A DNA stretch of 64,000 nucleotides from Mycolicibacterium sp. 018/SC-01/001. Its GTDB lineage: Bacteria; Actinomycetota; Actinomycetes; Mycobacteriales; Mycobacteriaceae. Below are positions 1 through 9,281 of this stretch, piece after piece (position 1 is the stretch's first letter; every line of letters starts with the position of its first letter). Location: positions 62,001 to 126,000 of the forward strand of contig NZ_VKAA01000010.1 of NCBI RefSeq assembly GCF_007096635.1. Direction: 5' to 3'. The translations under genes and the position numbers were made by a program. The notes beneath the pieces are model-generated. The model was not told the origin of the DNA, did no database searches, and saw only the letters and a program-made list of their open reading frames with translations.

Positions 1-1
1 C

Positions 2-1552
2 CCCGGCCGGGGAACCGAGCTGGCGATGACCGTCGGCGACCTCTACATCGACTACAGCAAGCACCGGCTGACGCGCGAAACGCTGGGCCTGCTGCTCGAT
101 CTCGCGCGCACGGCAGGACTGCCGGAGCGGCGGGACGCCATGTTCTCCGGTGAGCACATCAACACCTCGGAGGACCGCGCCGTCCTGCACACCGCGCTGC
201 GCCTGCCACGGGGCGCCGAGCTGAGCGTCGACGGGCAGGACGTGGTCGCCGACGTGCACGAGGTGCTCGACCGGATGGGCGAGTTCACCGACCGGCTGCG
301 CAGCGGCGAGTGGCGGGGCGCGACGGGTGAGCAGATCAGGACCGTCGTCAACATCGGCATCGGCGGGTCCGATCTGGGACCGGTGATGGTGTACCAGGCG
401 CTGCGCCACTATGTCGACGCCGGCATCTCGGCGCGGTTCGTGTCGAACGTCGACCCCACTGATCTGGTTGCCAAGCTCGACGGGCTGGACCCGGCGACCA
501 CGCTGTTCATCGTCGCGTCGAAGACGTTCTCGACGCTGGAAACGCTGACCAACGCGACGGCCGCCAGGCGCTGGCTGACCGACGCGCTGGGTGATGACGC
601 GGTGAGCAAGCACTTCGTGGCCGTGTCGACGAATGCGAAGTTGGTCGACGAGTTCGGCATCGACACCGAGAACATGTTCGGCTTCTGGGACTGGGTGGGT
701 GGCCGCTATTCGGTCGACAGTGCGATCGGCCTTTCGGTGATGGCGGCGATCGGCAAGGAGCGGTTCGCGGAGTTCCTGGCCGGCTTCCACCTGGTCGACG
801 AGCACTTCCGCACCGCGCCGCTGGAGGACAACGCGCCGGTGCTACTCGGACTGATCGGACTCTGGTACAACAACTTCTTCGGCGCCGAAACCCGTGCGGT
901 ACTGCCCTATTCGAACGATCTGTCGCGCTTCGCGGCGTACCTGCAGCAGCTGACGATGGAATCCAACGGCAAGTCGGTGCGCGCCGACGGCACCCCGGTG
1001 ACGACGAGCACGGGCGAGATCTTCTGGGGCGAGCCCGGCACCAACGGCCAGCACGCGTTCTATCAGCTGATCCACCAGGGCACTCGGCTGATCCCCGCCG
1101 ATTTCATCGGATTCAGCGAACCGACCGACGATCTGCCCACCGCCGACGGCACCGGCAGCATGCACGATCTGCTGATGAGCAATTTCTTCGCCCAGACCCA
1201 GGTGCTCGCGTTCGGCAAGACCGCCGACGAGATCGCCAGCGAGGGTACGGCGTCGGATGTGGTGCCGCACAAGGTGATGCCGGGCAATCGGCCGAGCACG
1301 TCGATCCTGGGGACGAAGCTGACCCCGTCGGTCGTGGGTCAGCTGATCGCGCTGTACGAGCATCAGGTGTTCACCGAGGGCGTGGTCTGGGGTATCGACT
1401 CGTTCGACCAGTGGGGTGTCGAGCTGGGCAAGACCCAGGCCAAGGCGCTCCTACCCGTGCTGACCGAGGACGATTCGCCTGCGGCACAGTCGGATTCGTC
1501 GACAGACGCCCTGGTGCGCCGCTACCGCAGCGAGCGCGGCCGCTCAGCGTGA
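2..1552 (+). CDS. pgi: Glucose-6-phosphate isomerase (5'-truncated by window)
   Basis: Cytosolic enzyme interconverting glucose-6-phosphate and fructose-6-phosphate in glycolysis and gluconeogenesis. The frame is open from base 2 ([15 protein letters not shown]...), so the ATG at 26 is internal and roughly 35-40 N-terminal residues lie outside the window. Visible PGI features are [11 protein letters not shown] near residue 118 of the visible part, the SKTFSTLET phosphate-binding loop, [13 protein letters not shown], and the C-terminal DQWGVELGK signature. The stop codon sits inside a perfect hairpin shared with the convergent GH16 gene. Its substrate fructose-6-phosphate is also the product expected from the polyol pathway at 20.8-28.8 kb. 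Identification is secure; only the start is missing. Confidence 0.97.
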   Translation, partial: PGRGTELAMTVGDLYIDYSKHRLTRETLGLLLDLARTAGLPERRDAMFSGEHINTSEDRAVLHTALRLPRGAELSVDGQDVVADVHEVLDRMGEFTDRLRSGEWRGATGEQIRTVVNIGIGGSDLGPVMVYQALRHYVDAGISARFVSNVDPTDLVAKLDGLDPATTLFIVASKTFSTLETLTNATAARRWLTDALGDDAVSKHFVAVSTNAKLVDEFGIDTENMFGFWDWVGGRYSVDSAIGLSVMAAIGKERFAEFLAGFHLVDEHFRTAPLEDNAPVLLGLIGLWYNNFFGAETRAVLPYSNDLSRFAAYLQQLTMESNGKSVRADGTPVTTSTGEIFWGEPGTNGQHAFYQLIHQGTRLIPADFIGFSEPTDDLPTADGTGSMHDLLMSNFFAQTQVLAFGKTADEIASEGTASDVVPHKVMPGNRPSTSILGTKLTPSVVGQLIALYEHQVFTEGVVWGIDSFDQWGVELGKTQAKALLPVLTEDDSPAAQSDSSTDALVRRYRSERGRSA

Positions 1553-1599
1553 TTTCGGCGTGGTTGTCTTCGCTGAGCGACGACAACCACGCCGAAATC
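1551..1599. terminator. Bidirectional hairpin between pgi and the GH16 gene
   Basis: Perfect 18-bp inverted repeat: left arm 1551-1568 (GATTTCGGCGTGGTTGTC), right arm 1582-1599. The loop itself contains TCGCT-G-AGCGA. It overlaps the pgi stop codon and ends 3 nt from the stop of the convergent gene. There is no U-tract on either side, as is usual for mycobacterial terminators. It could serve both genes. Confidence 0.75.
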
Positions 1600-1601
1600 G
1601 C

Positions 1602-2429
1602 TCACCAGACGCGGACGTAGTCGATCAGCATCTCGGCCGGGTAGGTGCCCCCGCGTGGGTCGCCGCCGCCGGAGCCCGCGACGGCCAGGTCGAGGATCGG
1701 GAACAGCTGGTAGCCCGGCTCGTTGAACTGCCAGTCGGGCAGCGCGTGCGCCGGCACGTCGAAGTAGGGTGCCGCGCCGTCGGTGTAATCGCGCCAGAAC
1801 CGCATGCCCGCGTCATCCCACTGCACCCGCCAGGTGTGCCATGCGCTGTCGACGGTGATGGTCTGACTGACGTGTTCACCGCCGTTGAGCTTCGCGTGCA
1901 CCGCGGTGCCCGGCGCCCAGGATTCGTTGCCGTACCACTCCATGATGTCGACCTCGCCGCCGTTGACGGGATTGTTGTTGGCGAGGTACCAGGCGGGCCA
2001 GCAGCCGGGGGTCAGGCAGTTCAGTTTGATGCGCGCTTCCCAGTTGTGGCCGATGCCGCCGCGGAACGTGCCGAACACCTTGCCGCTGTAGTAGGTGTCG
2101 CCGTCTTTGGCGGCGTGGAACACGAGGTTGGATTTGCCGTCGAGGTAGACGTTGCGTCGGTCGTCGCGGTACTGGCCGACGTTGCCGGGCAGCTCCCAGT
2201 AGGTGGGGTCCTCCATCGATTCGCGCGCGGTGGCGACCTCCCACTTCGACGGATCGGGGGCCGACCCCGCCGGCCCGTCGAAGTGGTCCTCGAACAGATA
2301 CTTCGTCGGAGGCGGCGGTGGGGCGGCCCAGCCTGTCGGCATGGACGTCGGGAGAGACATCGGCACAGCTGCACCGAGCAGGCCGATCCCGGACATCACC
2401 ATCAGGCTCCGACGGTCAAGATTTCGCAT
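1602..2429 (-). CDS. Secreted glycoside hydrolase family 16 (beta-1,3-glucanase-like)
   Basis: A 275-residue exported glycosidase, probably an endo-beta-1,3-glucanase or laminarinase. The N-terminus carries a twin-arginine motif (RRSLMV, residues 6-11) and a hydrophobic segment, followed by a Pro-rich linker (residues 37-41), so Tat export is likely. The GH16 catalytic signature EVDIMEW is at residues 159-165, giving nucleophile E159, D161 and acid/base E164. Nearby PCWPAWYL and the C-terminal LIDYVRVW strand are typical of the family. Substrate specificity cannot be read from the sequence. The gene stands alone, convergent with pgi and in the same direction as the SDR upstream of it. Confidence 0.9.
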   Translation of the reverse strand: MRNLDRRSLMVMSGIGLLGAAVPMSLPTSMPTGWAAPPPPPTKYLFEDHFDGPAGSAPDPSKWEVATARESMEDPTYWELPGNVGQYRDDRRNVYLDGKSNLVFHAAKDGDTYYSGKVFGTFRGGIGHNWEARIKLNCLTPGCWPAWYLANNNPVNGGEVDIMEWYGNESWAPGTAVHAKLNGGEHVSQTITVDSAWHTWRVQWDDAGMRFWRDYTDGAAPYFDVPAHALPDWQFNEPGYQLFPILDLAVAGSGGGDPRGGTYPAEMLIDYVRVW

Positions 2430-2466
2430 CCGTCGATGAAAGCACTCGTTCCTGTGGGGCGTGACG

Positions 2467-3216
2467 TCAGGCGAAGCGTTTGGTGTATTTCGGCGGCAGC
2501 AGCTTCATGACCTCGACCAGCGGCCACCAGGGCCAACCCGGCACGACGGCGCGGCCCTTCTCCTTCTCGATCGCGTCGACCATGGCTTTGACGCCGGTCT
2601 CGTTGTCGACCATCAGCATCGTCGTGTTCGACTTCGCGGTCATCTCGGATTCGATGTAGCCGGGCTCGAGCACGGTGATCTTGATCGGACCGGACGGGTA
2701 CTCCGCGCGCAGCGACTCGCCCAGCGACGTGACGCCGGCCTTGCTGGCGGCGTAGGCGGCCTTGTGACCCGGCACGCCGACGTTGCCCAGGACAGAGGAG
2801 ACCAGCACCAGGTGACCCTTGCCGGCGGCCTTGAACATCTCCATCGCGGTCTCGATCTGCACCAGTGCGGCAACGAGATTCGTCTCGATCGTGGCCTTGT
2901 TCGCCCACAGCTTGCCGCCGCCGAGCGGATAGCCCTTGCCGATTCCGGCGTTGACGATCACGCAGTCGATACCGCCGAGTTCGTCGGACAGTTCGGCGAA
3001 GACCTTGGGTACCTGGTCATGGTCGTTGACGTCCAGCGCTGCGACGGCGACGCGCACGCCGGGATGGCGTGCGGTGATCTCGGCCTTGAGTTCGTCGAGG
3101 TTGTCGACGCGCCGCGCGCACAATGCGAGGTCGCGGCCCTTGGCGGCGAACTGGCGGGCCATTCCGGCGCCCAGTCCAGAGCTCGCACCGGTGATCAGGA
3201 TCTTCTGCCGAGTCAT
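2467..3216 (-). CDS. Short-chain dehydrogenase/reductase
   Basis: A 249-residue classical SDR with the nucleotide-binding motif TGASSGLG (residues 9-16), the NAG motif (VNAGIGKG) and the YAASK active-site pair (YxxxK). The Arg-rich stretch CARRVDNLDEL after beta-2 suggests NADP(H) preference. The substrate is unknown. It matches Rv0945 in position, lying between the DNA glycosylase and pgi, and the neighbourhood is conserved with M. tuberculosis (from memory). The start ATG at 3216 is the first one and precedes the GxxxGxG loop by the usual spacing. Confidence 0.9.
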   Translation of the reverse strand: MTRQKILITGASSGLGAGMARQFAAKGRDLALCARRVDNLDELKAEITARHPGVRVAVAALDVNDHDQVPKVFAELSDELGGIDCVIVNAGIGKGYPLGGGKLWANKATIETNLVAALVQIETAMEMFKAAGKGHLVLVSSVLGNVGVPGHKAAYAASKAGVTSLGESLRAEYPSGPIKITVLEPGYIESEMTAKSNTTMLMVDNETGVKAMVDAIEKEKGRAVVPGWPWWPLVEVMKLLPPKYTKRFA

Positions 3217-3247
3217 TGCCGCAGGATAACCGAGTTAGACAACTGCG

Positions 3248-3332
3248 CCGAAATCGCGGGCCCCCACTGCGCCCAAACCCACGTATGGGCGGGAAAAAGC
3301 CCCGAAATCGCGCCCAGACGTCGGTTTGGGCG
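3248..3332. repeat. Two tandem hairpin units downstream of the glycosylase gene
   Basis: Two copies of CCGAAATCGC (3248-3257 and 3302-3311) are each followed by a hairpin CGCCCA-N10-TGGGCG (3270-3291 and 3311-3332). The outer arms CGCCCAAAC (3270-3278) and GTTTGGGCG (3324-3332) are also complementary, so two alternative folds exist. The same CCGAAATC motif is in the pgi hairpin. It lies 3' of the minus-strand glycosylase gene, consistent with a terminator or a dispersed intergenic palindrome. Confidence 0.6.
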
Positions 3333-3355
3333 GGGTGAAGGGGGCGGGGGCTCGG

Positions 3356-4213
3356 CTACTTGAGCAGGCGCGACATCCGCCGGTCGGCGAGGATCTTGCC
3401 GCCCGTCTGACACGTCGGGCAGTACTGGAACGACTTGTCGGCGAACGACACCTCGCGCACGGTGTCGCCGCACACGGGACACGGCATCCCGGTCCGCGCG
3501 TGCACCCGCAGCCCGGACCGCTTCTCCCCCTTGAGCGTGGCGGCCTGCTGCCCGACCGAGCGCGTGACTGCGTCGGTGAGCACCGAGATCATCGCGTCGT
3601 GCAGCGCAGCGAGTTGGGCGTCGGTCAGCTTGTTGGCCGTGGCGAACGGCGAAAGCTTGGCGACGTGCAGGATCTCGTCGCTGTACGCGTTGCCGATCCC
3701 GGCGATCACCTTCTGGTCGGTGATGACGGTCTTGATGCGCCCGGAGTTGCCGTGCAGCACATCGCGCAGCCCGTCGACCGTCAGCGCCAACGCGTCAGGC
3801 CCCAGCGACGCGATCTGCGGCACCGCCATCGGGTCGGTCGTCAGCCACACTGCCAGCCGCTTCTGGGTGCCTGCCTCGGTCAGGTCGAAACCGAGCCCCG
3901 CCTCGCCGAGATGCACCCGCAGGGCAATCGGTCCCTTGCCCGGTTTCAGCGGCGCGGCACCCAGCTTGTCCGACCAGCGCAACCATCCGGCGCGCGACAG
4001 GTGCGTGATCAGGTGCAGGTCACCGGCTTGCAGACCGAGGTACTTCCCCCACCGGTTCGCGCCGGTCACCTCCTGACCGTGCAGCGCCGACAGCGGCGGG
4101 TCGAAGGTCTTGAGCACCGACAGCGCGGCGACGTCGACCCGTCGCACGATCTGCCCGACCGCGTGCCGGCGCAGATGGTCGGCGAGGGCTTCGATCTCCG
4201 GCAGTTCGGGCAT
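3356..4213 (-). CDS. Fpg/Nei-family DNA glycosylase (AP lyase)
   Basis: A 285-residue base-excision repair glycosylase of the formamidopyrimidine/endonuclease VIII family. The mature N-terminus PELPEIE supplies the catalytic Pro2 and Glu3. A conserved Lys is in SVLKTFDPPL, the H2TH region contains KVIAGIGNAYSDEIL, and the C-terminus has a zinc finger CPVC-x16-CPTC. It corresponds in position to Rv0944 (Fpg2-like), but unlike that shorter protein it appears to retain all three domains. Whether oxidised purines or pyrimidines are preferred cannot be told. The start is 4 nt after the stop of the membrane gene upstream, so the two are probably co-translated. Confidence 0.92.
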   Translation of the reverse strand: MPELPEIEALADHLRRHAVGQIVRRVDVAALSVLKTFDPPLSALHGQEVTGANRWGKYLGLQAGDLHLITHLSRAGWLRWSDKLGAAPLKPGKGPIALRVHLGEAGLGFDLTEAGTQKRLAVWLTTDPMAVPQIASLGPDALALTVDGLRDVLHGNSGRIKTVITDQKVIAGIGNAYSDEILHVAKLSPFATANKLTDAQLAALHDAMISVLTDAVTRSVGQQAATLKGEKRSGLRVHARTGMPCPVCGDTVREVSFADKSFQYCPTCQTGGKILADRRMSRLLK

Positions 4214-4217
4214 GTGT

Positions 4218-4613
4218 TCAGTCTGCCCTGACGATCAGCGACAGCACCCAACTCACCACAGACAACACGATCGCCGCCCAGATCGCGGTCCACCAGAAGT
4301 CGTCGATGAACAGCCCCCAGTGGGTGGTGTGCTCCGTGATCGACGACGTGATCCACAGCATCAGCGCGTTGATCACGATGTGGATCAACCCCAGCGTGAG
4401 GATGTAGAGCGGGATCGAGATGATCTGCACGATCGGCTTGATGATGGCGTTGACGAGCCCGAAGATCACGGCGACGACGAAGATGATGCCGATCCGTGCG
4501 GCGGTGGAATCGCCGCCGACGAACGCGATACCCGGAACCACCAGGGTCACCACCCACAGCGCCACCCCGGTGAGCGCTGCGCGCAGGAAGAACGACGTCA
4601 CGGGCGCCATCAT
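4218..4613 (-). CDS. PF04020-type (phage holin family 4) membrane protein
   Basis: A 131-residue protein with four hydrophobic segments (about residues 8-30, 42-62, 65-85 and 103-126). The composition and the motif GLVNAIIKPIVQIISIPL are typical of the chromosomal 'phage holin family 4' proteins, which are not linked to prophages. Function is unknown. It is the first gene of a two-gene unit with the DNA glycosylase, 4 nt apart. Two Met codons (4613 and 4610) are possible starts. Confidence 0.8.
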   Translation of the reverse strand: MMAPVTSFFLRAALTGVALWVVTLVVPGIAFVGGDSTAARIGIIFVVAVIFGLVNAIIKPIVQIISIPLYILTLGLIHIVINALMLWITSSITEHTTHWGLFIDDFWWTAIWAAIVLSVVSWVLSLIVRAD

Positions 4614-4676
4614 CCCCCGCGGGCGCGCCCGGCGTCGACGTCGCGATCATGTAAGACCGTCTCGCCACGGGCGATC

Positions 4677-4690
4677 TAGAACACGTTCTA
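4677..4690. promoter_or_regulatory. KstR-type operator
   Basis: TAGAACACGTTCTA matches the published KstR consensus TNNAACNNGTTNNA at every fixed position and extends to a 7-bp-arm inverted repeat (CTAGAAC-AC-GTTCTAG, 4676-4691). It lies 31 nt upstream of the GTG start of the LLM oxidoreductase gene. KstR is the TetR-family repressor of sterol catabolism in mycobacteria. Confidence 0.75.
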
Positions 4691-4721
4691 GTATGCGGTG
4701 CAGCGACGAGCAGGAGGCGAT

Positions 4722-5594
4722 GTGCGGTTCACCTTTGCAGAGGCGATGACCGATCCGACGTACTACATCCCGCTGGCCAAGGCCGCCGAGGCGGCGGGCT
4801 ACCACGCGATGACGATCCCCGACAGCATCGCCTACCCGTTCGAGTCCGACTCGACCTACCCGTACACGCCTGACGGGAGCCGCGAATTCCTCGACGGAAA
4901 GGCGTTCATCGAGTCGTTCGTACTCACCGCGGCGCTGTGCGCGGTGACGACCACGCTGCACTTCAACCACTTCGTGCTCAAGCTGCCGATCCGGCCGCCG
5001 GCACTCGTCGCCAAACAGGCGGGGTCGCTGGCCGCGCTGTTCGACAACCGGCTCGGGCTCGGAGTGGGCACCAGCCCGTGGCCCGAGGACTACGAGCTGC
5101 TGGGCGTGCCGTTCGCTCGGCGCGGCAAGCGGATGGACGAGTGCATCGAGATCATCCGCGGTCTCACCTCAGGTGACTACTTCGAGTTCCACGGCGAGTT
5201 CTACGACATCCCGAAGACGAAGATGACGCCGGCACCGTCGCGCCCGGTGCCCATCCTGATCGGCGGGCATGCCGACGCCGCGCTGCGCCGCGCGGCTCGC
5301 AACGACGGCTGGATGCACGGCGGCGGGGATCCGGAGGAACTCGACGGGCTGCTGGAGAAACTCGCCCGCTTCCGAGAGGAGGAGGGCAGCGCCGGCAACG
5401 GCGACTATCAGATCCACGTCATCTCGATCGACGCCTACACGCTCGACGGGGTGAAGCGGCTCGAGGACAAGGGCATCACCGACGTCATCGTCGGATTCCG
5501 CATCCCCTACATCACGGGGCCGGACACCGAACCGCTCGACACGAAGATCCGCAATCTGGAGATGTTCGCCGAGAACGTGATCGCGAAGCTGTAG
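4722..5594 (+). CDS. LLM-class (F420-dependent type) oxidoreductase
   Basis: A bacterial luciferase-like monooxygenase superfamily TIM-barrel protein of 290 residues (MRFTFAEAMTDPTYYIPLAKAAE...). The GTG at 4722 is chosen because AGGAGG lies at 4712-4717 and the sequence RFTFAEAM is the usual first strand; an ATG at 4698 would put the RBS inside the gene. Motifs include GTSPWPEDYELLGVPFARRGKRMDE and PVPILIGGHADAALRRAAR, typical of F420-dependent family members. A KstR box just upstream suggests a role linked to sterol or lipid catabolism. The M. tuberculosis counterpart may be Rv0953c (from memory). Actual substrate and cofactor are inferred, not shown. Confidence 0.88.
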   Translation: MRFTFAEAMTDPTYYIPLAKAAEAAGYHAMTIPDSIAYPFESDSTYPYTPDGSREFLDGKAFIESFVLTAALCAVTTTLHFNHFVLKLPIRPPALVAKQAGSLAALFDNRLGLGVGTSPWPEDYELLGVPFARRGKRMDECIEIIRGLTSGDYFEFHGEFYDIPKTKMTPAPSRPVPILIGGHADAALRRAARNDGWMHGGGDPEELDGLLEKLARFREEEGSAGNGDYQIHVISIDAYTLDGVKRLEDKGITDVIVGFRIPYITGPDTEPLDTKIRNLEMFAENVIAKL

Positions 5595-5618
5595 AGCGGG
5601 ATCGGTAGAGTTCGGTCG

Positions 5619-6329
5619 ATGACACGCGGTGCCTACGACGTTCCCGACGCCTTCGATGCCGGTGCCGACGCCTACGACGGCCTGGTCGGTTCCAACCCGG
5701 GTTATCACGACCACCTGCGGCTGTCGGCGCAGCGCATGCAGCTGCCCGACCAGGGCCGCGGGCTGCGGCTGCTCGACATCGGCTGCGGCACCGGAGCGTC
5801 CACGGCGGCGCTGTTGGAGGCGGCGCCGCACGCGGAGATCATCGGCGTCGACGGGTCGGCGGGCATGCTGGAGCAGGCGCGGGCCAAACGGTGGCCGGAC
5901 TCGGTCAGGTTCGTGCACAGCCGCGCCGAGGGCCTCACCGAGGCCGGGGTGAGCGGACCGTTCGACGGCATCCTCGCCGCCTACCTGGTGCGCAACCTCT
6001 CCGACCCGGATCCGGTGCTGCAGACGCTGAGAGGGTTGCTGACGCCCGGCGGCGTGTTCGCCGCGCACGAGTACTCGGTGCGCGATTCGGCCGTCGCCCG
6101 CGTGACGTGGAATCTGGTGTGTGCGGCGATCATCATCCCGGCGGGCAAGCTCCGCTCGGGCGACGCCGGGCTCTACCGCTACCTGCGCACCAGCGTCGAC
6201 GACTTCGACGGCGCCGCCGCGTTCCGGGAACGCCTGCAGCGCAACGGTTTCGTCGACGTGCGTAGCGAGACGGTGTCCGGTTGGCAGCGCAACATCGTGC
6301 ACACGTTCCTCGCCAACGCGCCTCGCTGA
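5619..6329 (+). CDS. Class I SAM-dependent methyltransferase
   Basis: A 236-residue methyltransferase with motif I LLDIGCGTGAST (residues 50-61), the acidic end of beta-2 (IIGVDGSAGML), and motif post-I/II region FDGILAAYLVRNLSDPDPVLQ. The layout resembles UbiE/MenG-like enzymes, but the substrate cannot be assigned. A -10 element TAGAGT at 5606-5611 is 7 nt before the ATG, so the transcript is probably leaderless and separate from the LLM gene ending 24 nt upstream. Confidence 0.88.
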   Translation: MTRGAYDVPDAFDAGADAYDGLVGSNPGYHDHLRLSAQRMQLPDQGRGLRLLDIGCGTGASTAALLEAAPHAEIIGVDGSAGMLEQARAKRWPDSVRFVHSRAEGLTEAGVSGPFDGILAAYLVRNLSDPDPVLQTLRGLLTPGGVFAAHEYSVRDSAVARVTWNLVCAAIIIPAGKLRSGDAGLYRYLRTSVDDFDGAAAFRERLQRNGFVDVRSETVSGWQRNIVHTFLANAPR

Positions 6330-6338
6330 CCCGCCAGA

Positions 6339-9281
6339 TCAGACGATCATCACCCCGTGATCGCCCGCGGCTGACAGTGTGCCGCGTCGGGCGGCGGTCA
6401 GGTCGCGCCAGATCCGCTCACCGGTGGCCGCCGCGGTCGTCTCCGCAGCGCCGACGGCAATCGCAGCGTCGGTGAGCCGGCCGTGCGCGATCAGCGCATC
6501 GGCCAGCAACAGGTGATACATCGGCAGGAAGATGCGTGTGCCACCCTGCGCGTGCACGGCGATCGCGTCGCGCATGGCGTCCGCGGTGTCGCTACGCTCC
6601 GCCCCGACCGCCCGCGCCCACCCCTCGACGATGCGTGCAGACGCAGCCAACTGGTCGATACCCGCGCCGCGCAGCGTCGCGTCGACGCCGGCGGCCAGTT
6701 CGGCGGTGCCGTCGACATCGCCGAGAATCGCGCGGGCCTGCAACTCGGAGACGTCGACGACGAAGCGGCCGAACGCATCTGCGCGCGACTGCGCGAGCAC
6801 CTGGCCGCGCTCCACCCAGATCTTGGCTATCGTCCGGTCCCCCCGAATCGCGGCTGTCCACGCGGCGACACCGTGCGCACGCACATCGAAAGCGGCAAGG
6901 TGGCCGTAGGTGCCGACGTCGACGTCCGGTACCGCGGTCAGCAGGGTCGCGATGGCCTCCGAGGACGCGTCGAGATCGGCGCGGAAGAACGCCGACAGGG
7001 CACGCAAGTAGTAGCCGGCCGATCCGGCGACCGGATCGGCACTGTCGGCGAAGTCGGCGATGAGTCCGTCGGCCATCAGCGCGACGTCGCGGTGCCGAGC
7101 GGAACCGCTGGCCTCCAGGGCGCTGAATGCCGCTGCGACGGAGAAGAGCGTGCCGTTCGATCGGCCCGCGCGTAGGCGGATGAGCGCGTCCCGGACCACC
7201 GCCGAGTTCTGGCCACGAGTGACCGCCTGCACCGAAACCAGTTGCAACCAGAGCGCCGCTTCCCTGTCCATGCGGATCGCGGTGGCCGCCTCGGTGCGGG
7301 CCAGGACGTCGAGCGTGCGCGTGCACAGATCGGCGACCTGTCGGTAGCCGGAACCGGCCCACGCCGCCGTCCGCGCCTGGTCCAGGAGCGCCAGGGCGGT
7401 GTCGGTGTCGACGTGCGGGCCTGCGCGCCACGCGTGGTCGGCGGCGGCGAAGCGGTCGTCCGGGGTAGCGCCACCGAGCGCGTCGTAAGCACGCGCGATC
7501 GACGCGTGCAGCCGCGCTCGGCCCGCGCTCGCGACGTGATCGGCGACGGCGTCCCGAATGATGCCGTGGCTGAACCGCATTCGAGAAGGAGTGACGTCGA
7601 GCAGTAATCCCGCCTCGACGGCGGCGTCGAGATCCTCGACGAGTTGCGCCGGCGCCACACCCAGCGCGGCGGCGGCGATCACCGTCGAGAATTCGCCGCC
7701 CATCATCGCCGCCACCAGGAGTGCGGATCTGGTGGCCGCGGGCAGGCCGGCCAGTCGCCGTCTCACGACGCCGGAGACCGCATCGGGCACATCGATGCCG
7801 GCAATGCTGCCGGTGGAGCTTTCCAGTTCACCGTGATCGTGGAGCAGACGGACGAGTTCCCGCACATAGAACGGGTTTCCGCCGGTGCGGTCATGTACGG
7901 AGTCGACGAGGTCGGGCCGCGGATCGATGCCGGCGACGGCGGCGATCAGTTCCGCCGTGGCGTCGGGATGCAGGCCGGCGAGCCGCAACTGGAGGATGTC
8001 GCTGCGCGCCAGTGCGCGATCGAAGTCGGCCACCTGCACGAGATGCCCGGGGCGGCCGTCGGGCCAGGTGGCCAGGATCAGCAACGGCCTGCGCGGGACG
8101 GACGACAGAACGATGTCGAGGACCCGGTATGTCGCTTCGTCCGCGCGGTGTAGATCATCGAGCACGATCACCGCCGGGTGACCTGCCATCGAATCGGCCA
8201 CGGCGCCGGCGAGCGCTTCCGCGTGATCGATGCCGTCGGCGACCACGGGCGGGCCTGCCGACGGGCGCAGACTGCGGATGACCTGACTCCACGCCCACGC
8301 CGGCGGCAGAGAACTGCCCACCGGGTGCCCGGCCCACACCGTTGTCATCCCGAGATCGTCTGCCAGCCGGCAGATCTCGACGCAGAGTGCGGTCTTGCCG
8401 ACACCGGGCTCGCCGAGCAGGACCGCGGCACCGCCGCGCCCGTCGGCGGCTTCGAGCAGCGCGTGACGCAACCGCGCGAACTCGTCGGCCCGGCCGAACA
8501 GGGGCGCGATCACGGGAGCACGCCGCGGCGGGGCGGTCGGGGGTTGCAGTGAGGCGGATTCGCACCGGATGTCGTGTGCGAGACGGTCCAGCGCTGCGCT
8601 GGGCGCGACCCCGAGCTCTTCGACGAGAAGGGCACGCAGACGGTCGAATTCGTGTAGCGCGTCGGCGCGGCGGCCGGAACGGTAGAGCGCCACCATCAGA
8701 TGGCCCCACAACTGTTCGCGCAGCGGGTTGGCCGCCACCTCGTCGCGCAACCCGTCGACCACGTCCGCACTATGACCGAGGAGCAGTTCGGCTTCGTAGC
8801 GCGCCTCGACAGCATCCGCGCGGATCGCCTCCAGTCGGCGGGTCTCGTGCTCGGCGAAGGCGCTGTCGCGGAAATCCGCCAACGGATGGCCACGCCACAT
8901 TCCCAGAGCGTCGACCAGACAACGCCGCGCACCCGCCGGATCGTCGACCTCCAGCAGCCTTTTTCCTTGCGCTGTCAAGGATTCGAAGCTTCTCATGTCG
9001 ATGCTGTCGCGGCCGAGTTCGAGCCGGTACCCGTGCCCCCGCGTGACCACGCGATGGGCGCCCAGTGCACGACGCAGGTTGGCGATGTAGGCGCGCACCG
9101 AGGTGACGGGCTTGGCCGGCGGCGCACCATCCCAGACCTGGTCGACCAGGACGTCGACGTCGACCGCTTGCGGCGCGCTCAGTAACAGCACCGCCAGCAC
9201 GGCTCGCTGCCGGAATCCGCCGAGCGGTATCGGCACCCCGTCCTCGACAACGGTCATGGGACCCAGTAGGTGGTACTGCAT
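6339..9281 (-). CDS. SARP/BTAD-type transcriptional regulator with AAA ATPase and TPR-like region
   Basis: A 980-residue AfsR-type regulator. The first ~92 residues form an OmpR-like winged helix (MQYHLLGPMTVVEDG..., RAYIANLRRALG). A bacterial transcriptional activator (BTAD) domain follows to about residue 240. A P-loop ATPase has Walker A LLGEPGVGKTAL near residue 305 and Walker B VIVLDDLHRADEAT. The rest is helical, repeat-like sequence. The frame is open to 9416, but the canonical SARP start MQYHLLGP at 9281 is preferred, because the extension would overlap the divergent gene. Such regulators usually activate nearby biosynthetic or stress genes. The two divergent genes at 9415-10677 are candidate targets, which is inference. 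Confidence 0.88.
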   Translation of the reverse strand: MQYHLLGPMTVVEDGVPIPLGGFRQRAVLAVLLLSAPQAVDVDVLVDQVWDGAPPAKPVTSVRAYIANLRRALGAHRVVTRGHGYRLELGRDSIDMRSFESLTAQGKRLLEVDDPAGARRCLVDALGMWRGHPLADFRDSAFAEHETRRLEAIRADAVEARYEAELLLGHSADVVDGLRDEVAANPLREQLWGHLMVALYRSGRRADALHEFDRLRALLVEELGVAPSAALDRLAHDIRCESASLQPPTAPPRRAPVIAPLFGRADEFARLRHALLEAADGRGGAAVLLGEPGVGKTALCVEICRLADDLGMTTVWAGHPVGSSLPPAWAWSQVIRSLRPSAGPPVVADGIDHAEALAGAVADSMAGHPAVIVLDDLHRADEATYRVLDIVLSSVPRRPLLILATWPDGRPGHLVQVADFDRALARSDILQLRLAGLHPDATAELIAAVAGIDPRPDLVDSVHDRTGGNPFYVRELVRLLHDHGELESSTGSIAGIDVPDAVSGVVRRRLAGLPAATRSALLVAAMMGGEFSTVIAAAALGVAPAQLVEDLDAAVEAGLLLDVTPSRMRFSHGIIRDAVADHVASAGRARLHASIARAYDALGGATPDDRFAAADHAWRAGPHVDTDTALALLDQARTAAWAGSGYRQVADLCTRTLDVLARTEAATAIRMDREAALWLQLVSVQAVTRGQNSAVVRDALIRLRAGRSNGTLFSVAAAFSALEASGSARHRDVALMADGLIADFADSADPVAGSAGYYLRALSAFFRADLDASSEAIATLLTAVPDVDVGTYGHLAAFDVRAHGVAAWTAAIRGDRTIAKIWVERGQVLAQSRADAFGRFVVDVSELQARAILGDVDGTAELAAGVDATLRGAGIDQLAASARIVEGWARAVGAERSDTADAMRDAIAVHAQGGTRIFLPMYHLLLADALIAHGRLTDAAIAVGAAETTAAATGERIWRDLTAARRGTLSAAGDHGVMIV

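Noticed and set aside
842..1363. Minus-strand 173-residue frame inside pgi
   Set aside because: It is an out-of-phase shadow of the strong pgi coding sequence, with atypical Arg/His-rich composition.
4218..4613. Holin-like protein as sign of a prophage
   Set aside because: PF04020-type proteins are common chromosomal membrane proteins, and no phage structural or integrase genes are near.
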